From: Anaerolineaceae bacterium
GTDB taxonomy: Bacteria > Chloroflexota > Anaerolineae > Aggregatilineales > Phototrophicaceae
DNA length: 64,000 bases
Assembly (NCBI GenBank): GCA_007693385.1
Contig: REDR01000123.1
Location: 186,001 to 250,000 of the forward strand
Direction of reading: 5' to 3'
The notes under the pieces are model-generated. The model was not told the DNA's origin, ran no database searches, and was given only the letters and a program-made list of their open reading frames with translations. Positions 25,371 through 33,504 of this stretch are shown piece after piece (positions within the stretch are counted from its first letter, which is position 1; the number at the start of each line of letters is the position of its first letter). The translations under genes and the position numbers were made by a program.

Positions 25371-28300
25371 TTGTCGATACCAACCGATTTCATGCAACTA
25401 TTCGTGCAAACACCGGGTCAGACGATTTACTTCGTACTGTTCCTGTTGCTTTGTTGCGGCGCTTTTTTGATGATCGCCACTCACCGCAGTAACCGCGTGA
25501 CGATACGCCGCTATCGTGTGGCGTTGGGTGTCGTCTGTGGTGCATGGCTGATTATTCTCGGCGGAGCGGTGATCGCTACACGTCTCGATTTGCTACTAGA
25601 TGATTTGTTGCCGATGTTAGAAGTGCTGATTACGCTATTGACGCTGATCGTGATTGGCTGGTCTTTTGCGGTTGTACCACCCCGACAAATGATTGCACAC
25701 GCTTTTACGTTAATCGCCGCGTTATTGGTCATCGTCGCGGTGGCTTACGCTGGCGCGGGTTGGTTGAGCGATCCGTCACCGGTATTTGTGGAAAGTCATT
25801 ACGCGCTGTGGTGGTTTGGAGTCGGCTTAAGTTTGAGCGTGGGCTTGCTGGTATGGACAGCTACAACCCTGCGCGATTCGTTCGACATGCCATTAAAAGT
25901 GGTGGCGCTTACGATATTGGCGATAGCGTACGCCGCCGGATTCATCAATGGGATCAGTGGCGTCGTCTCGATCAATAATTTAGGCCTGTTACGTCTGGCT
26001 TATGTTGCTTTCACGATGGTGGTCACGGTTCTGGTCTATCGCAGTATCGTGCGCGATCTCAAAGAAATCGCGACCACCCCGCCACCGGAAAGCCCGCCGT
26101 CGCCTACATCACAGCCCACACAAACACGCGCCGAACCGGTGTTGACAGCTGTTGAGCGCGAGTCCGTGCAGTTGATGCGGGCGCTGGGGATTATGCTGGA
26201 AGGTGCCGAGCCGCGAACGATCCCCAAGCAAATTTTTCAAGCGGTGGTCGATGTATTGCGCGTGGATGTTGTAGTGTTGTTACACACGAAAGATGCGAAT
26301 TACGCCGATGTGCAGGACGGTCATGATCGTTTTATGTCTCGTGATATTGCCGGTATGTCGATTAACTTGAATGACCAGCCACATCTAGCCAGTTGCATCA
26401 CCGGACGCGAACAAGTCGCCCTGAAGCTAGAAGAACATGAAGATGAATTGCAGGATTTATACACGCGATTGGACATTGACGCTATCGGGCCGACCTATCT
26501 TCAGCCAATGTATGATGAGGATGAACTGATCGGCGTGTTGCTGGTCGGCTTACCTTATTCCCAGCGCGAACTGGCACGTAGCGAAGAAGGTCTTCTGCGC
26601 GGCATCGGCGTGATGGCGGCTAATTTGCTACGACTGAGTTATGCGGCACTGGACGCTCAGCAGGTGGCACAGGAACGCGCCGTCCATGCCATGATGAATC
26701 GCGTCTCGTTGAATCAGGTTGATGAATCATCGGTACTACGCACGCGCCACGACTTGCAAGAAAATTTGCGTGCGGCTCGCGGTCAAATCGGTGAATTAGG
26801 TCAGCAAGTACTTGACCTAAAACGGAAACTCGAACAGGAACGGGGGCGAATCGTCAATAGTCTTGGCGGCGCGGAAGAAACGCTCAGCGCGTCACAACAG
26901 ATCACCACGCTTGATGATGAATTGGAGCAATTGCGCTTAGAACGTGACGCGGTGGCCGCGCGATTGCAGGAAGCACAAGCGGCGTTACGCGGTACAGTCA
27001 GCAAAGATGACTTGATTGTTTATCATGAAATGTTAGAAACATTACAGACTGAACGTGACGATCTGCTGATCCAGCGCGACACACTACAAACCGAACTCGA
27101 ATCCCTGCGCGGGCAAAGCGGCGAGTTATCACATCCGGCAGATATTGAGAAGATGTTAGGGCGGATGCAGGCGGAAGCCGAACGGTTGACCGGTAGCAAC
27201 GAGACATTGCGACAAAAGCTAGCGCAAGTCTACCAGAAATTACGCACCGTCGGCTTTGATGCTGAGAAGGACGGACTCAGCAGTTTGATTCAGCATTTAA
27301 GCGATGAACGCGATGATCTGATCGCCGACAACGAAGCGCTACAACGGGCGCTCACACAGCTTGAGGGCGAGCCAGCATCCGCCCCTGATGAGCGCTTGCA
27401 GATGCTACAGATGACGCTACATAATGTTGCGGCAGATCGCGAGGCGGCACTCAAACAACGCGATAGACTGCGCCGCGATATGAACAACATGCGCGAGAAA
27501 TTGCATGTTTTACGTCTGCGCTGGAAAGAACTCGAAGGAGAGTCACGTCAATCGCGGGCGAAGGCCGCCGCACTACAGGAAGAAAAGACTATCTTGCGGG
27601 CGGAAATCCTGCGCTTGAACAACGAGCGCAGTAATCTGGTCAACGTCCGTGACCGCTTGCTGGCCGAACGTCAGGCGTTGGAAACGGAACGCGAGCAATT
27701 GCTGGCGCGAATAGACGGTGATCGTTCGCGGGTGGAATCAATGAGCGAGGCCGGAGTCGGATCGCTGACGCAGATGATCCGTGATTTGAGTGAGCAACGG
27801 GAGGCGCTGGAAGTCGAATTAAACGAAGTGCGGCAAAATCTGGCTAACACACGCGAAGAACTGGAACGCGCCCGCCCACAAGCGCCCCTCACAACGTCGG
27901 AGCGCACATACCCGCCGCAAGATGCCGACTTATTGCTTGGGATCGTGCAAGAGTTCCGCACGCCGATGACCAGCATTGTCGGTTATGTCGATTTGTTGCT
28001 CAGCGAATCAGCCGGTATTCTGGGTGAGATGCAACGGAAATTCCTGCAACGTGTACATACTAACGTACAAAGATTAGAAACGATGCTGGATGACTTCATC
28101 CGCGTGACGGAGATCGATACAGGCACGTTTGATCTGCTTCCCGCGCCGGTCAATGTCACAGCATTAATCGAAGATGCAATCACGCAGAGCGCCAACCGCT
28201 TCCGCGAAAAAGAATTGACCGTGAGCCTGATGATTGAGAATGATTTACCCTCCGTCTATGCCGACAAAGACGCACTGACGCAGGTCATCACACAACTCAT

Positions 28301-28649
28301 CACAAATGCCTATCTGGTATCGCCGCCTGATAGCGAGATTGTGATGCGCGTAGAATATCGCAAAGGCGCGGCATTCGATGGTTACGTCGCTGATGCGCTG
28401 TGTTTCTCCGTTAAAGATCGTGGCGGTGGCATCGCACCGGATGATGAGCCGCGTGTCTTTTCACGCAAGTACCGCGCCGATAACGCGCTGATTCAAGGGC
28501 TGGGCGATACCGGCGTCGGATTATCTGTTGCGCGAGCATTGACACAGGCGCAAGGTGGTCGGCTGTGGTTGGAGACTGAGTTGGGCATCGGCACACAGTT
28601 CAGCTTTATGTTGCCGCTATCGACAGCAGGCGAGAGGCAGGTGATTTAA
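25371..28649 (+). CDS. Multi-TM sensor protein with GAF domain, long coiled coil and His-less histidine kinase module
   Basis: 1092 residues starting at a TTG with CAGGGAG upstream. About seven transmembrane helices (17-225) are followed by a Pro-rich linker, a GAF domain (about 265-420) and a very long coiled coil (about 435-880). A HisKA/HATPase unit closes the protein. The H-box reads IVQEFRTPMTSIVGY: the phospho-accepting His is Gln860 (CAA at 27948). The ATP-binding boxes are kept (ITNAYLVSP, DRGGGI, GDTGVGLSVARAL). So it may bind ATP but cannot autophosphorylate in the usual way. It overlaps the next gene by one base. Confidence 0.85.
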   Translation: MSIPTDFMQLFVQTPGQTIYFVLFLLLCCGAFLMIATHRSNRVTIRRYRVALGVVCGAWLIILGGAVIATRLDLLLDDLLPMLEVLITLLTLIVIGWSFAVVPPRQMIAHAFTLIAALLVIVAVAYAGAGWLSDPSPVFVESHYALWWFGVGLSLSVGLLVWTATTLRDSFDMPLKVVALTILAIAYAAGFINGISGVVSINNLGLLRLAYVAFTMVVTVLVYRSIVRDLKEIATTPPPESPPSPTSQPTQTRAEPVLTAVERESVQLMRALGIMLEGAEPRTIPKQIFQAVVDVLRVDVVVLLHTKDANYADVQDGHDRFMSRDIAGMSINLNDQPHLASCITGREQVALKLEEHEDELQDLYTRLDIDAIGPTYLQPMYDEDELIGVLLVGLPYSQRELARSEEGLLRGIGVMAANLLRLSYAALDAQQVAQERAVHAMMNRVSLNQVDESSVLRTRHDLQENLRAARGQIGELGQQVLDLKRKLEQERGRIVNSLGGAEETLSASQQITTLDDELEQLRLERDAVAARLQEAQAALRGTVSKDDLIVYHEMLETLQTERDDLLIQRDTLQTELESLRGQSGELSHPADIEKMLGRMQAEAERLTGSNETLRQKLAQVYQKLRTVGFDAEKDGLSSLIQHLSDERDDLIADNEALQRALTQLEGEPASAPDERLQMLQMTLHNVAADREAALKQRDRLRRDMNNMREKLHVLRLRWKELEGESRQSRAKAAALQEEKTILRAEILRLNNERSNLVNVRDRLLAERQALETEREQLLARIDGDRSRVESMSEAGVGSLTQMIRDLSEQREALEVELNEVRQNLANTREELERARPQAPLTTSERTYPPQDADLLLGIVQEFRTPMTSIVGYVDLLLSESAGILGEMQRKFLQRVHTNVQRLETMLDDFIRVTEIDTGTFDLLPAPVNVTALIEDAITQSANRFREKELTVSLMIENDLPSVYADKDALTQVITQLITNAYLVSPPDSEIVMRVEYRKGAAFDGYVADALCFSVKDRGGGIAPDDEPRVFSRKYRADNALIQGLGDTGVGLSVARALTQAQGGRLWLETELGIGTQFSFMLPLSTAGERQVI

Positions 28650-29671
28650 TGCGCCGCGATTTTGGGAATGAGATGCTAGCCGCCGGAACAATTATCGTCG
28701 TTTTGATGGCGGCGATGACTTTTGGCGTGCTGTTGTCATCAATGGCTGATGACGGCGAGTCAACTATCACCGCGACTCCGGTACTCGTCGGTGATGCTCC
28801 CACCGCAGAAGCAACGCCAACACCGCACAAAACGGCCACCCATACCGAACACGCGACAACAGCCGATGCACCGACGGTCACACAGACGCCAACGGATGCC
28901 CCGTCCGCCACCATCACGCCAACGCACACACAGGCGGTTCCAACCGTTGCCGCATCGACTACCACACGAACACCGTCGGCTACCGTCACGATACCACCAA
29001 CCAATACGCCACCGCCACCGATACGCACCGTGCGCGGGCCAGCCGTCACCATCCCCCCACGCCCATCGATAACGCCTGCACCACCGCGTTCGACTTCACC
29101 GCCGGATTTCGATCTGGGGATCGTCTCGACGCCTTCGCCAGTATTTACCGCGACACCGACAGCCTGCACACCGCCTGCGGGTTGGTTAGCGTATGAGGTG
29201 GAATCAGGCGTCACGCTGTTCATGATTGCGCTACAAGTCGGGCGTCCGGTTGCTGTTTTACAGGATGCTAACTGCCTGCGTGATGCTGATCGCATCGACG
29301 CGGGACAGGTCATTTACGTGCCGCGTTTACCCGCCGGTTTAGACGTTAGACGCGAAGTGCAAGGTTGCAACAATCCTGACATCACGATCACGTCCCCGCG
29401 CCCGAATCAGCGCTTTAGCCGGTCTTTCGACGTGATCGGCACGGTTGATCCGCCGCTTTTTGGTTATTTTAATCTGGAAATTCGGGCAGATGAAGCCGAC
29501 GGATATAACTTCCTCTCGCGCTCTGATGATGTGGTGCGTGATGGTTTGTTGGGGCGAATTGATGCGTCTCTGTTCACAGATGGCCGCTACTGGGTTCGCG
29601 TGGTGATGGTCGATGCAACTGGCAACGTGCCCGCCAATGCCTCCTGCGCCATACCGATCACACTGGATTAA
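28649..29671 (+). CDS. Membrane-anchored LysM protein with Thr/Pro-rich stalk
   Basis: 340 residues. A TM helix at about 10-30 is followed by a Thr/Pro/Ala-rich stalk (about 35-165). A LysM domain follows (about 175-225, LAYEVESGVTLFMIALQVG to GQVIYVPRLP), which binds peptidoglycan. An Ig-like beta domain (about 240-340) has ITITSPRPNQRFSRSFDVIGT. It is translationally coupled to the sensor kinase by a TAATG overlap. It probably reaches from the membrane to the wall. Confidence 0.82.
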   Translation: MRRDFGNEMLAAGTIIVVLMAAMTFGVLLSSMADDGESTITATPVLVGDAPTAEATPTPHKTATHTEHATTADAPTVTQTPTDAPSATITPTHTQAVPTVAASTTTRTPSATVTIPPTNTPPPPIRTVRGPAVTIPPRPSITPAPPRSTSPPDFDLGIVSTPSPVFTATPTACTPPAGWLAYEVESGVTLFMIALQVGRPVAVLQDANCLRDADRIDAGQVIYVPRLPAGLDVRREVQGCNNPDITITSPRPNQRFSRSFDVIGTVDPPLFGYFNLEIRADEADGYNFLSRSDDVVRDGLLGRIDASLFTDGRYWVRVVMVDATGNVPANASCAIPITLD

Positions 29672-29715
29672 TTAGACCATATTCAAGCTGTATGCAATGC
29701 GCTAGACTTGTCTCC

Positions 29716-29721
29716 TATAAT
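29716..29721 (+). promoter_or_regulatory. -10 element candidate for the LCP gene
   Basis: TATAAT at 29716-29721, 29 bp before the ATG at 29751. The upstream hexamer at the expected distance (TGCAAT) is poor. Confidence 0.3.
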
Positions 29722-29750
29722 CTGACAGTCTGAGAAGTCGTGGAGTGTTT

Positions 29751-31667
29751 ATGCTACGTGCGTCTGCTCGCCTCATTACGGGTGTTTTTCGGCTGGTCAC
29801 ATTGCGGGTAATTCCACTTATGTTGATCGGTGGTATATTGTGGTCTGGCTATCAAGTCGCAGAGGCGGTTGTGCGCCAGCTTGACGAGCGCAACGAATAT
29901 GAATCGCGGCGTCCGATGTTCGTCGGCACCGCTACCACCATCGCCCAACTGATGCCATCAGCCACGCCACCAGCATCAGCGACGCCGACAGTGACCATCA
30001 CGGCATCGCCAACCACCCCGCCGCCGACGGCGACGGCTACCGTTACGCCTTCTGATATACCGCCGAGCGCGACACCAACCGCGAACACTGTCGCGCAGGC
30101 GTCAACCATTCAGCCACCGATCAGCCAGCAAGCTGTTTTCGCTACGAATACGCCGCGTCCGGTCATGTTTTCCACGAATACACCCGTCGGCTTCAGTCCT
30201 ACGGATGAGCCACAACCGGAACCCACCAACACAGCAACCCACACTGCAACCGTCACCGCTACCGCGACGGCTACGCAAACAGCGACAGTTACCGCCACCG
30301 CATCGGTTACACAAACGGCAACCGCTACCGTTACACCATCACCGACGGCTGAGCCAACCGATACCAGTACGCCCGCCGCCGATCCGACGCCGGAGATCGG
30401 CGAACTGTCCCCCTTACCAACGCCGCTTCTACCGCGCAGTGTTGAGCCGGGGACAGTCATTAACGGCATTGAAGTGCCGGAAGCAGTGCCGCTAGTACCG
30501 CGAGACTACAATCTCGTGAACGTCATCCTGCTGGGTGAGGATGCCGAGTTGTATGGAGATGGTTATTCGCTGACCGACACGATGATCGTCGTCTCCGTTA
30601 ACCGCGATACCGGCACGGTGAACATGCTCAGTTTCCCGCGTGATCTGTATGTGTACATCCCGACGACAAACGGCCTGATGGGGCGGTTGAATATCACTTA
30701 CGGATTAGGAGAGGCTATTGGTTGGACGGGCGGCGGATTCGGCTTGTTGCGCCAGACGTTCTTCTACAATTTCGGCATTAACTTGCATTATTATGCCAAG
30801 GTCGATTTCAGTGGCTTCAGCGAAATTGTCGATTTGTTGGGTGGCGTTGATATTGCGGTGGATTGCGCTTATGAAGATTATCGCATCATCGGCGCGGAGT
30901 TGCCGGACGGAGCGCGACGCTCAACCGACGACGGCCTGTATGTAGTCGATGTCGGCTATTATGAAATGAGTGGGGCGCAGGCGCTATGGTATGCGCGGAC
31001 GCGCCGCACCAGTTCTGACTTTGATCGTGGCCGTCGCCAACAGCAATTGCTACGGGCGATGTGGCGAAAAGCACGCGATGTTATCAACCTGACCAACGTC
31101 ACCAATTTCTGGTCGCAGACCAATGATGTACTAGAAACCGACATGGCTTTTAATGACGTGCTGGGTCTGGTGCCGTTGATGCTCAATCTGGATTTCAACC
31201 GCATTGAAAGCTATGTGTTCATTCGCACTTACCACACAACACCGATCACGGTTGACGGCGCGAATGTGCAGGCGATCAATCCGGTAGAAGTGCGACAACT
31301 GATGGAAGACTTCTACCGGCCACCATCAGAGACGCAGTTATCGCAGTTAGATGCAACCGTGCATGTTTATAACGGCACGTCTAACGATTTCTGGGATCGC
31401 GTGGCGGCGGAACGCCTGCAATGGGAAGGCTTCTTCGGTGTCGCATCCGGCCAATATGAAACCGACGACATCACGCAGACCATCATCATCGACAACACCG
31501 GCCAGCAAAAGGGCAGTAGCCTCAATGAACTGGTGCGGTTACTCAACGTCAGGCCGGAAAACGTCCGCATCGAACCGGACGCCGCCCGTGACAGTGATTT
31601 CACCGTAATATTGGGTACGGATTACAATTCGTGTGATGTGGGCGGTGTGCTGGAAGTCAACAGGTAG
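29751..31667 (+). CDS. LytR-CpsA-Psr (LCP) family wall-polymer transferase with LytR_C domain
   Basis: 638 residues from the ATG at 29751; GTGGAG 6 bp ahead decides against the GTG at 29745. A short cytoplasmic part and one TM helix (about 12-36) precede a Thr/Pro/Ala-rich stalk (about 55-215). The LCP catalytic domain (about 250-440) has NVILLGEDAE, SLTDTMIVVSVN, SFPRDLYVYIP and RTRRTSSDFDRGRRQQ with the conserved Arg/Asp residues. A LytR_C domain (about 530-638, ATVHVYNGTS) ends it. LCP enzymes attach anionic glycopolymers to peptidoglycan outside the membrane. Confidence 0.92.
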   Translation: MLRASARLITGVFRLVTLRVIPLMLIGGILWSGYQVAEAVVRQLDERNEYESRRPMFVGTATTIAQLMPSATPPASATPTVTITASPTTPPPTATATVTPSDIPPSATPTANTVAQASTIQPPISQQAVFATNTPRPVMFSTNTPVGFSPTDEPQPEPTNTATHTATVTATATATQTATVTATASVTQTATATVTPSPTAEPTDTSTPAADPTPEIGELSPLPTPLLPRSVEPGTVINGIEVPEAVPLVPRDYNLVNVILLGEDAELYGDGYSLTDTMIVVSVNRDTGTVNMLSFPRDLYVYIPTTNGLMGRLNITYGLGEAIGWTGGGFGLLRQTFFYNFGINLHYYAKVDFSGFSEIVDLLGGVDIAVDCAYEDYRIIGAELPDGARRSTDDGLYVVDVGYYEMSGAQALWYARTRRTSSDFDRGRRQQQLLRAMWRKARDVINLTNVTNFWSQTNDVLETDMAFNDVLGLVPLMLNLDFNRIESYVFIRTYHTTPITVDGANVQAINPVEVRQLMEDFYRPPSETQLSQLDATVHVYNGTSNDFWDRVAAERLQWEGFFGVASGQYETDDITQTIIIDNTGQQKGSSLNELVRLLNVRPENVRIEPDAARDSDFTVILGTDYNSCDVGGVLEVNR

Positions 31668-31675
31668 GGGGCGTG

Positions 31676-32176
31676 ATGCGTCTGCTGATACTGAGCTTCG
31701 TGACGGCGTGTTTCTGGATGGTGGGCTGTGGCGGATCATCACTTGATGATGCTAATTCGCCGCAAGTGACCTATGCGCCACGTCCGGCGCTGGCCGTCGA
31801 TGGCGTCTGTTCCGATACCGCCACTTTAGATCGCTGGCTGGCAATCAATGAGTTTCAGATGACTTATTTCATGGAATATCTGGACTCCGCCGGACGCAGG
31901 AGCCGCGCCGCGCATCGTCAGGACTTGCACCGGCTCAACGAGGTGCATATTCACAGCACATTGCAGGCCGCGCCGGATTGTGCCGCCGTATTACAGGAGC
32001 GCATTGCCGATGCTACCGCGTATACGTTACAGGGGTTGCAAGCATACGCGAACGGCCAACGGGATGACGTGCGCGAGATTGTCAGTGAATCGCGGCGACG
32101 TTTTAACGCGATACAACCTGAGTTCAACGAATTGCTTCAACGTTTGGAGCGTCAATATCGTGAGCGAGGCCGGTAA
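31676..32176 (+). CDS. Predicted lipoprotein, unknown function
   Basis: 166 residues from the ATG at 31676, preceded by TAGGGGG. The signal peptide MRLLILSFVTACFWMVGC ends in a lipobox-like V-G-C, followed by Gly-Gly-Ser-Ser. The mature part is mostly helical and charged, with Cys in VCSDTATL and DCAAVL that could form a disulfide. I recognise no family. It follows the LCP gene by 8 bp and is likely in its operon. Outer-face membrane anchoring is inferred. Confidence 0.65.
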   Translation: MRLLILSFVTACFWMVGCGGSSLDDANSPQVTYAPRPALAVDGVCSDTATLDRWLAINEFQMTYFMEYLDSAGRRSRAAHRQDLHRLNEVHIHSTLQAAPDCAAVLQERIADATAYTLQGLQAYANGQRDDVREIVSESRRRFNAIQPEFNELLQRLERQYRERGR

Positions 32177-32180
32177 ATCA

Positions 32181-32218
32181 AAAAGACCGCGAATGCTTTT
32201 GAAGCTGTTCGCGGCCTT
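32181..32218 (-). terminator. Intrinsic terminator of tRNA-Pro
   Basis: An 11-bp stem, 32183-32193 with 32208-32218, one mismatch. Read on the minus strand it ends in a T-run (TTTTTG). It lies 6 nt beyond the tRNA 3' end. No T-run exists on the plus strand, so it serves the tRNA. Confidence 0.7.
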
Positions 32219-32223
32219 GATTC

Positions 32224-32300
32224 TGGTCGGGGTACTCGGATTCGAACCGAGGACCTCTTGCACCCCATGCAAGCGCGCTACCGGGCTGCGCCATACCCCG
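32224..32300 (-). tRNA. tRNA-Pro (anticodon GGG)
   Basis: Minus-strand tRNA of 77 nt including an encoded CCA (32226-32224). The acceptor stem is CGGGGTA with TACCCCG. The anticodon stem CTTGC/GCAAG encloses the loop ATGGGGT with anticodon GGG. The T-arm is CTCGG-TTCGAAT-CCGAG, and the discriminator is A. All four arms fold. Confidence 0.93.
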
Positions 32301-32313
32301 ACGAAGTGAATAG

Positions 32314-32342
32314 AGTATAATCGACGTGATAGATTCTGGCAA
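32314..32342 (-). promoter_or_regulatory. Promoter of tRNA-Pro
   Basis: On the minus strand, TTGCCA (32342-32337), a 17-bp spacer and TATACT (32319-32314), 13 bp before the tRNA 5' end. Both hexamers match the sigma70-type consensus at five of six positions. Confidence 0.65.
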
Positions 32343-32370
32343 GACTGGAAAGAAGAAGGGAGTTAGCCGA

Positions 32371-33426
32371 ATGGCAAGCGATAGACACGAAGTCCGCTTG
32401 ACGACGTTGGCTACGTGTGCCGGCTGAGCGTCTAAGCTCGATCCGAGCAGTTTGGCGCAAGTTTTGCGCCCGTTAGCAGATACATTTCCACAGGCAAATA
32501 ATCCCGACTTACTGGTTGGGCTAGGCACACCGGATGATGCGGCGGTCTATCGCCTCAACGATTCGCAGGCGATTGTCTCCACTGTTGATTTCTTCCCGCC
32601 GGTAGTTGATGATCCGTATGATTTCGGCGCGATTGCGGCGGCTAATGCGTTGAGTGATGTCTATGCGATGGGCGGCGAGCCATTGATGGCGATCAATCTC
32701 GTCGCATTCCCCGATAATCTACCCACATCCATCCTGACTGCGATCTTACAGGGCGGGGCGGATAAAGTGCGCGAGGCGGGCGCGGTGCTGGCTGGCGGCC
32801 ATACCGTGACCGATAAAGAACCGAAATACGGCCTCGCGGTTACCGGCATCGTCAATCCGCATCATATCTTATATAAAGGCGGTGCGCGTCCGGGTGATCG
32901 CTTGCTATTGACCAAGCCGCTAGGAATTGGCGTGCTGACCACCGCACTCAAGCGCGATATCGCAACCGCAGAACAAATCGACGGGGCGGTGTCAGTAATG
33001 GCGCATCTTAACCGCACCGCATCAGTTATCGCTCGCGAGCACAAGGTGAATGCGATGACCGACATCACCGGCTACGGCCTGCTCGGTCATGCGCATGAAA
33101 TCGCGGCGGCCAGCCGGTGCGACCTTGTGCTATTTGCGGAGGCGATGCAATGGCTCAGTGGGGCAGAAGATCATGCGCTTGAAGATGTTTTCGCGGGCGG
33201 GATGTGGCGCAATCGACAACATTATGAGCAGTGGGTCAGCTTTGCGTCCGGCGTGCCGGAGCATGTGCGCGGTCTGCTGTTTGATCCACAGACCAGCGGC
33301 GGCCTGTTAATGGCGGTCAGCGCGGATGACGCCGATACGCTCTTATCGCGCTTGATAGATGCGGGGGAATCGGCTTTTGTCATTGGCGAAGCTCGTGACG
33401 GCGACGGTGTTTTGCGTGTCGAATAA
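32371..33426 (+). CDS. selD: Selenide, water dikinase SelD, itself a selenoprotein (in-frame UGA = Sec19)
   Basis: Makes selenophosphate, the Se donor for selenocysteine and selenouridine. The ATG at 32371 has AAGGGAG upstream. The reading frame is open except for TGA at 32425-32427. It falls exactly at the catalytic Cys/Sec position of SelD: LTTLATCAG-U-ASKL, with the essential Lys three residues on (Lys22). With readthrough the protein has 351 residues, normal for SelD; a plain ORF starts only at 32452 and lacks the active site. Downstream motifs fit: GTPDDAAVY, STVDFFPP, AAANALSDVYAMGG, DITGYGLLGH, DPQTSGGLL. A SECIS-like hairpin lies at 32454-32470. Confidence 0.93.
32454..32470 (+). promoter_or_regulatory. 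Bacterial SECIS element candidate in selD mRNA
   Basis: GGCGCAA (32454-32460), loop GTT, TTGCGCC (32464-32470): a perfect 7-bp stem with a loop starting in G. The loop begins 33 nt after the UGA at 32425-32427. The described bacterial SECIS model asks for a small apical loop with G in its first two positions, 16-37 nt after the UGA, so this fits. SelB would bind it to insert Sec. Confidence 0.65.
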
Positions 33427-33504
33427 CCTTAACTTTGCCTAAAAACAAGAATCGGTCTAAAGTTAGGAAAAGTAAACTGATTCTAGGTCATCATAGGAGA
33501 GACT

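Noticed and set aside
30240-30400. Tandem DNA repeat or CRISPR-like array in the LCP gene
   Set aside because: It is an in-frame low-complexity Thr/Ala/Pro stalk with imperfect short periods; there are no spacers or constant repeats.
32425-32427. selD as a pseudogene or frameshift because of the internal TGA
   Set aside because: The TGA falls exactly at the catalytic Sec position, the frame is intact on both sides, and a SECIS-like hairpin follows. Decay would not place a stop so precisely.
32436-32448. Hairpin GCTCG-ATC-CGAGC as the SECIS element
   Set aside because: Its loop starts 13 nt after the UGA and has no G in the first two positions. The hairpin at 32454-32470 fits the model better.
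33428-33470. Terminator after selD (AACTTT/AAAGTT)
   Set aside because: The arms are short and A/T-rich with no following T-run.
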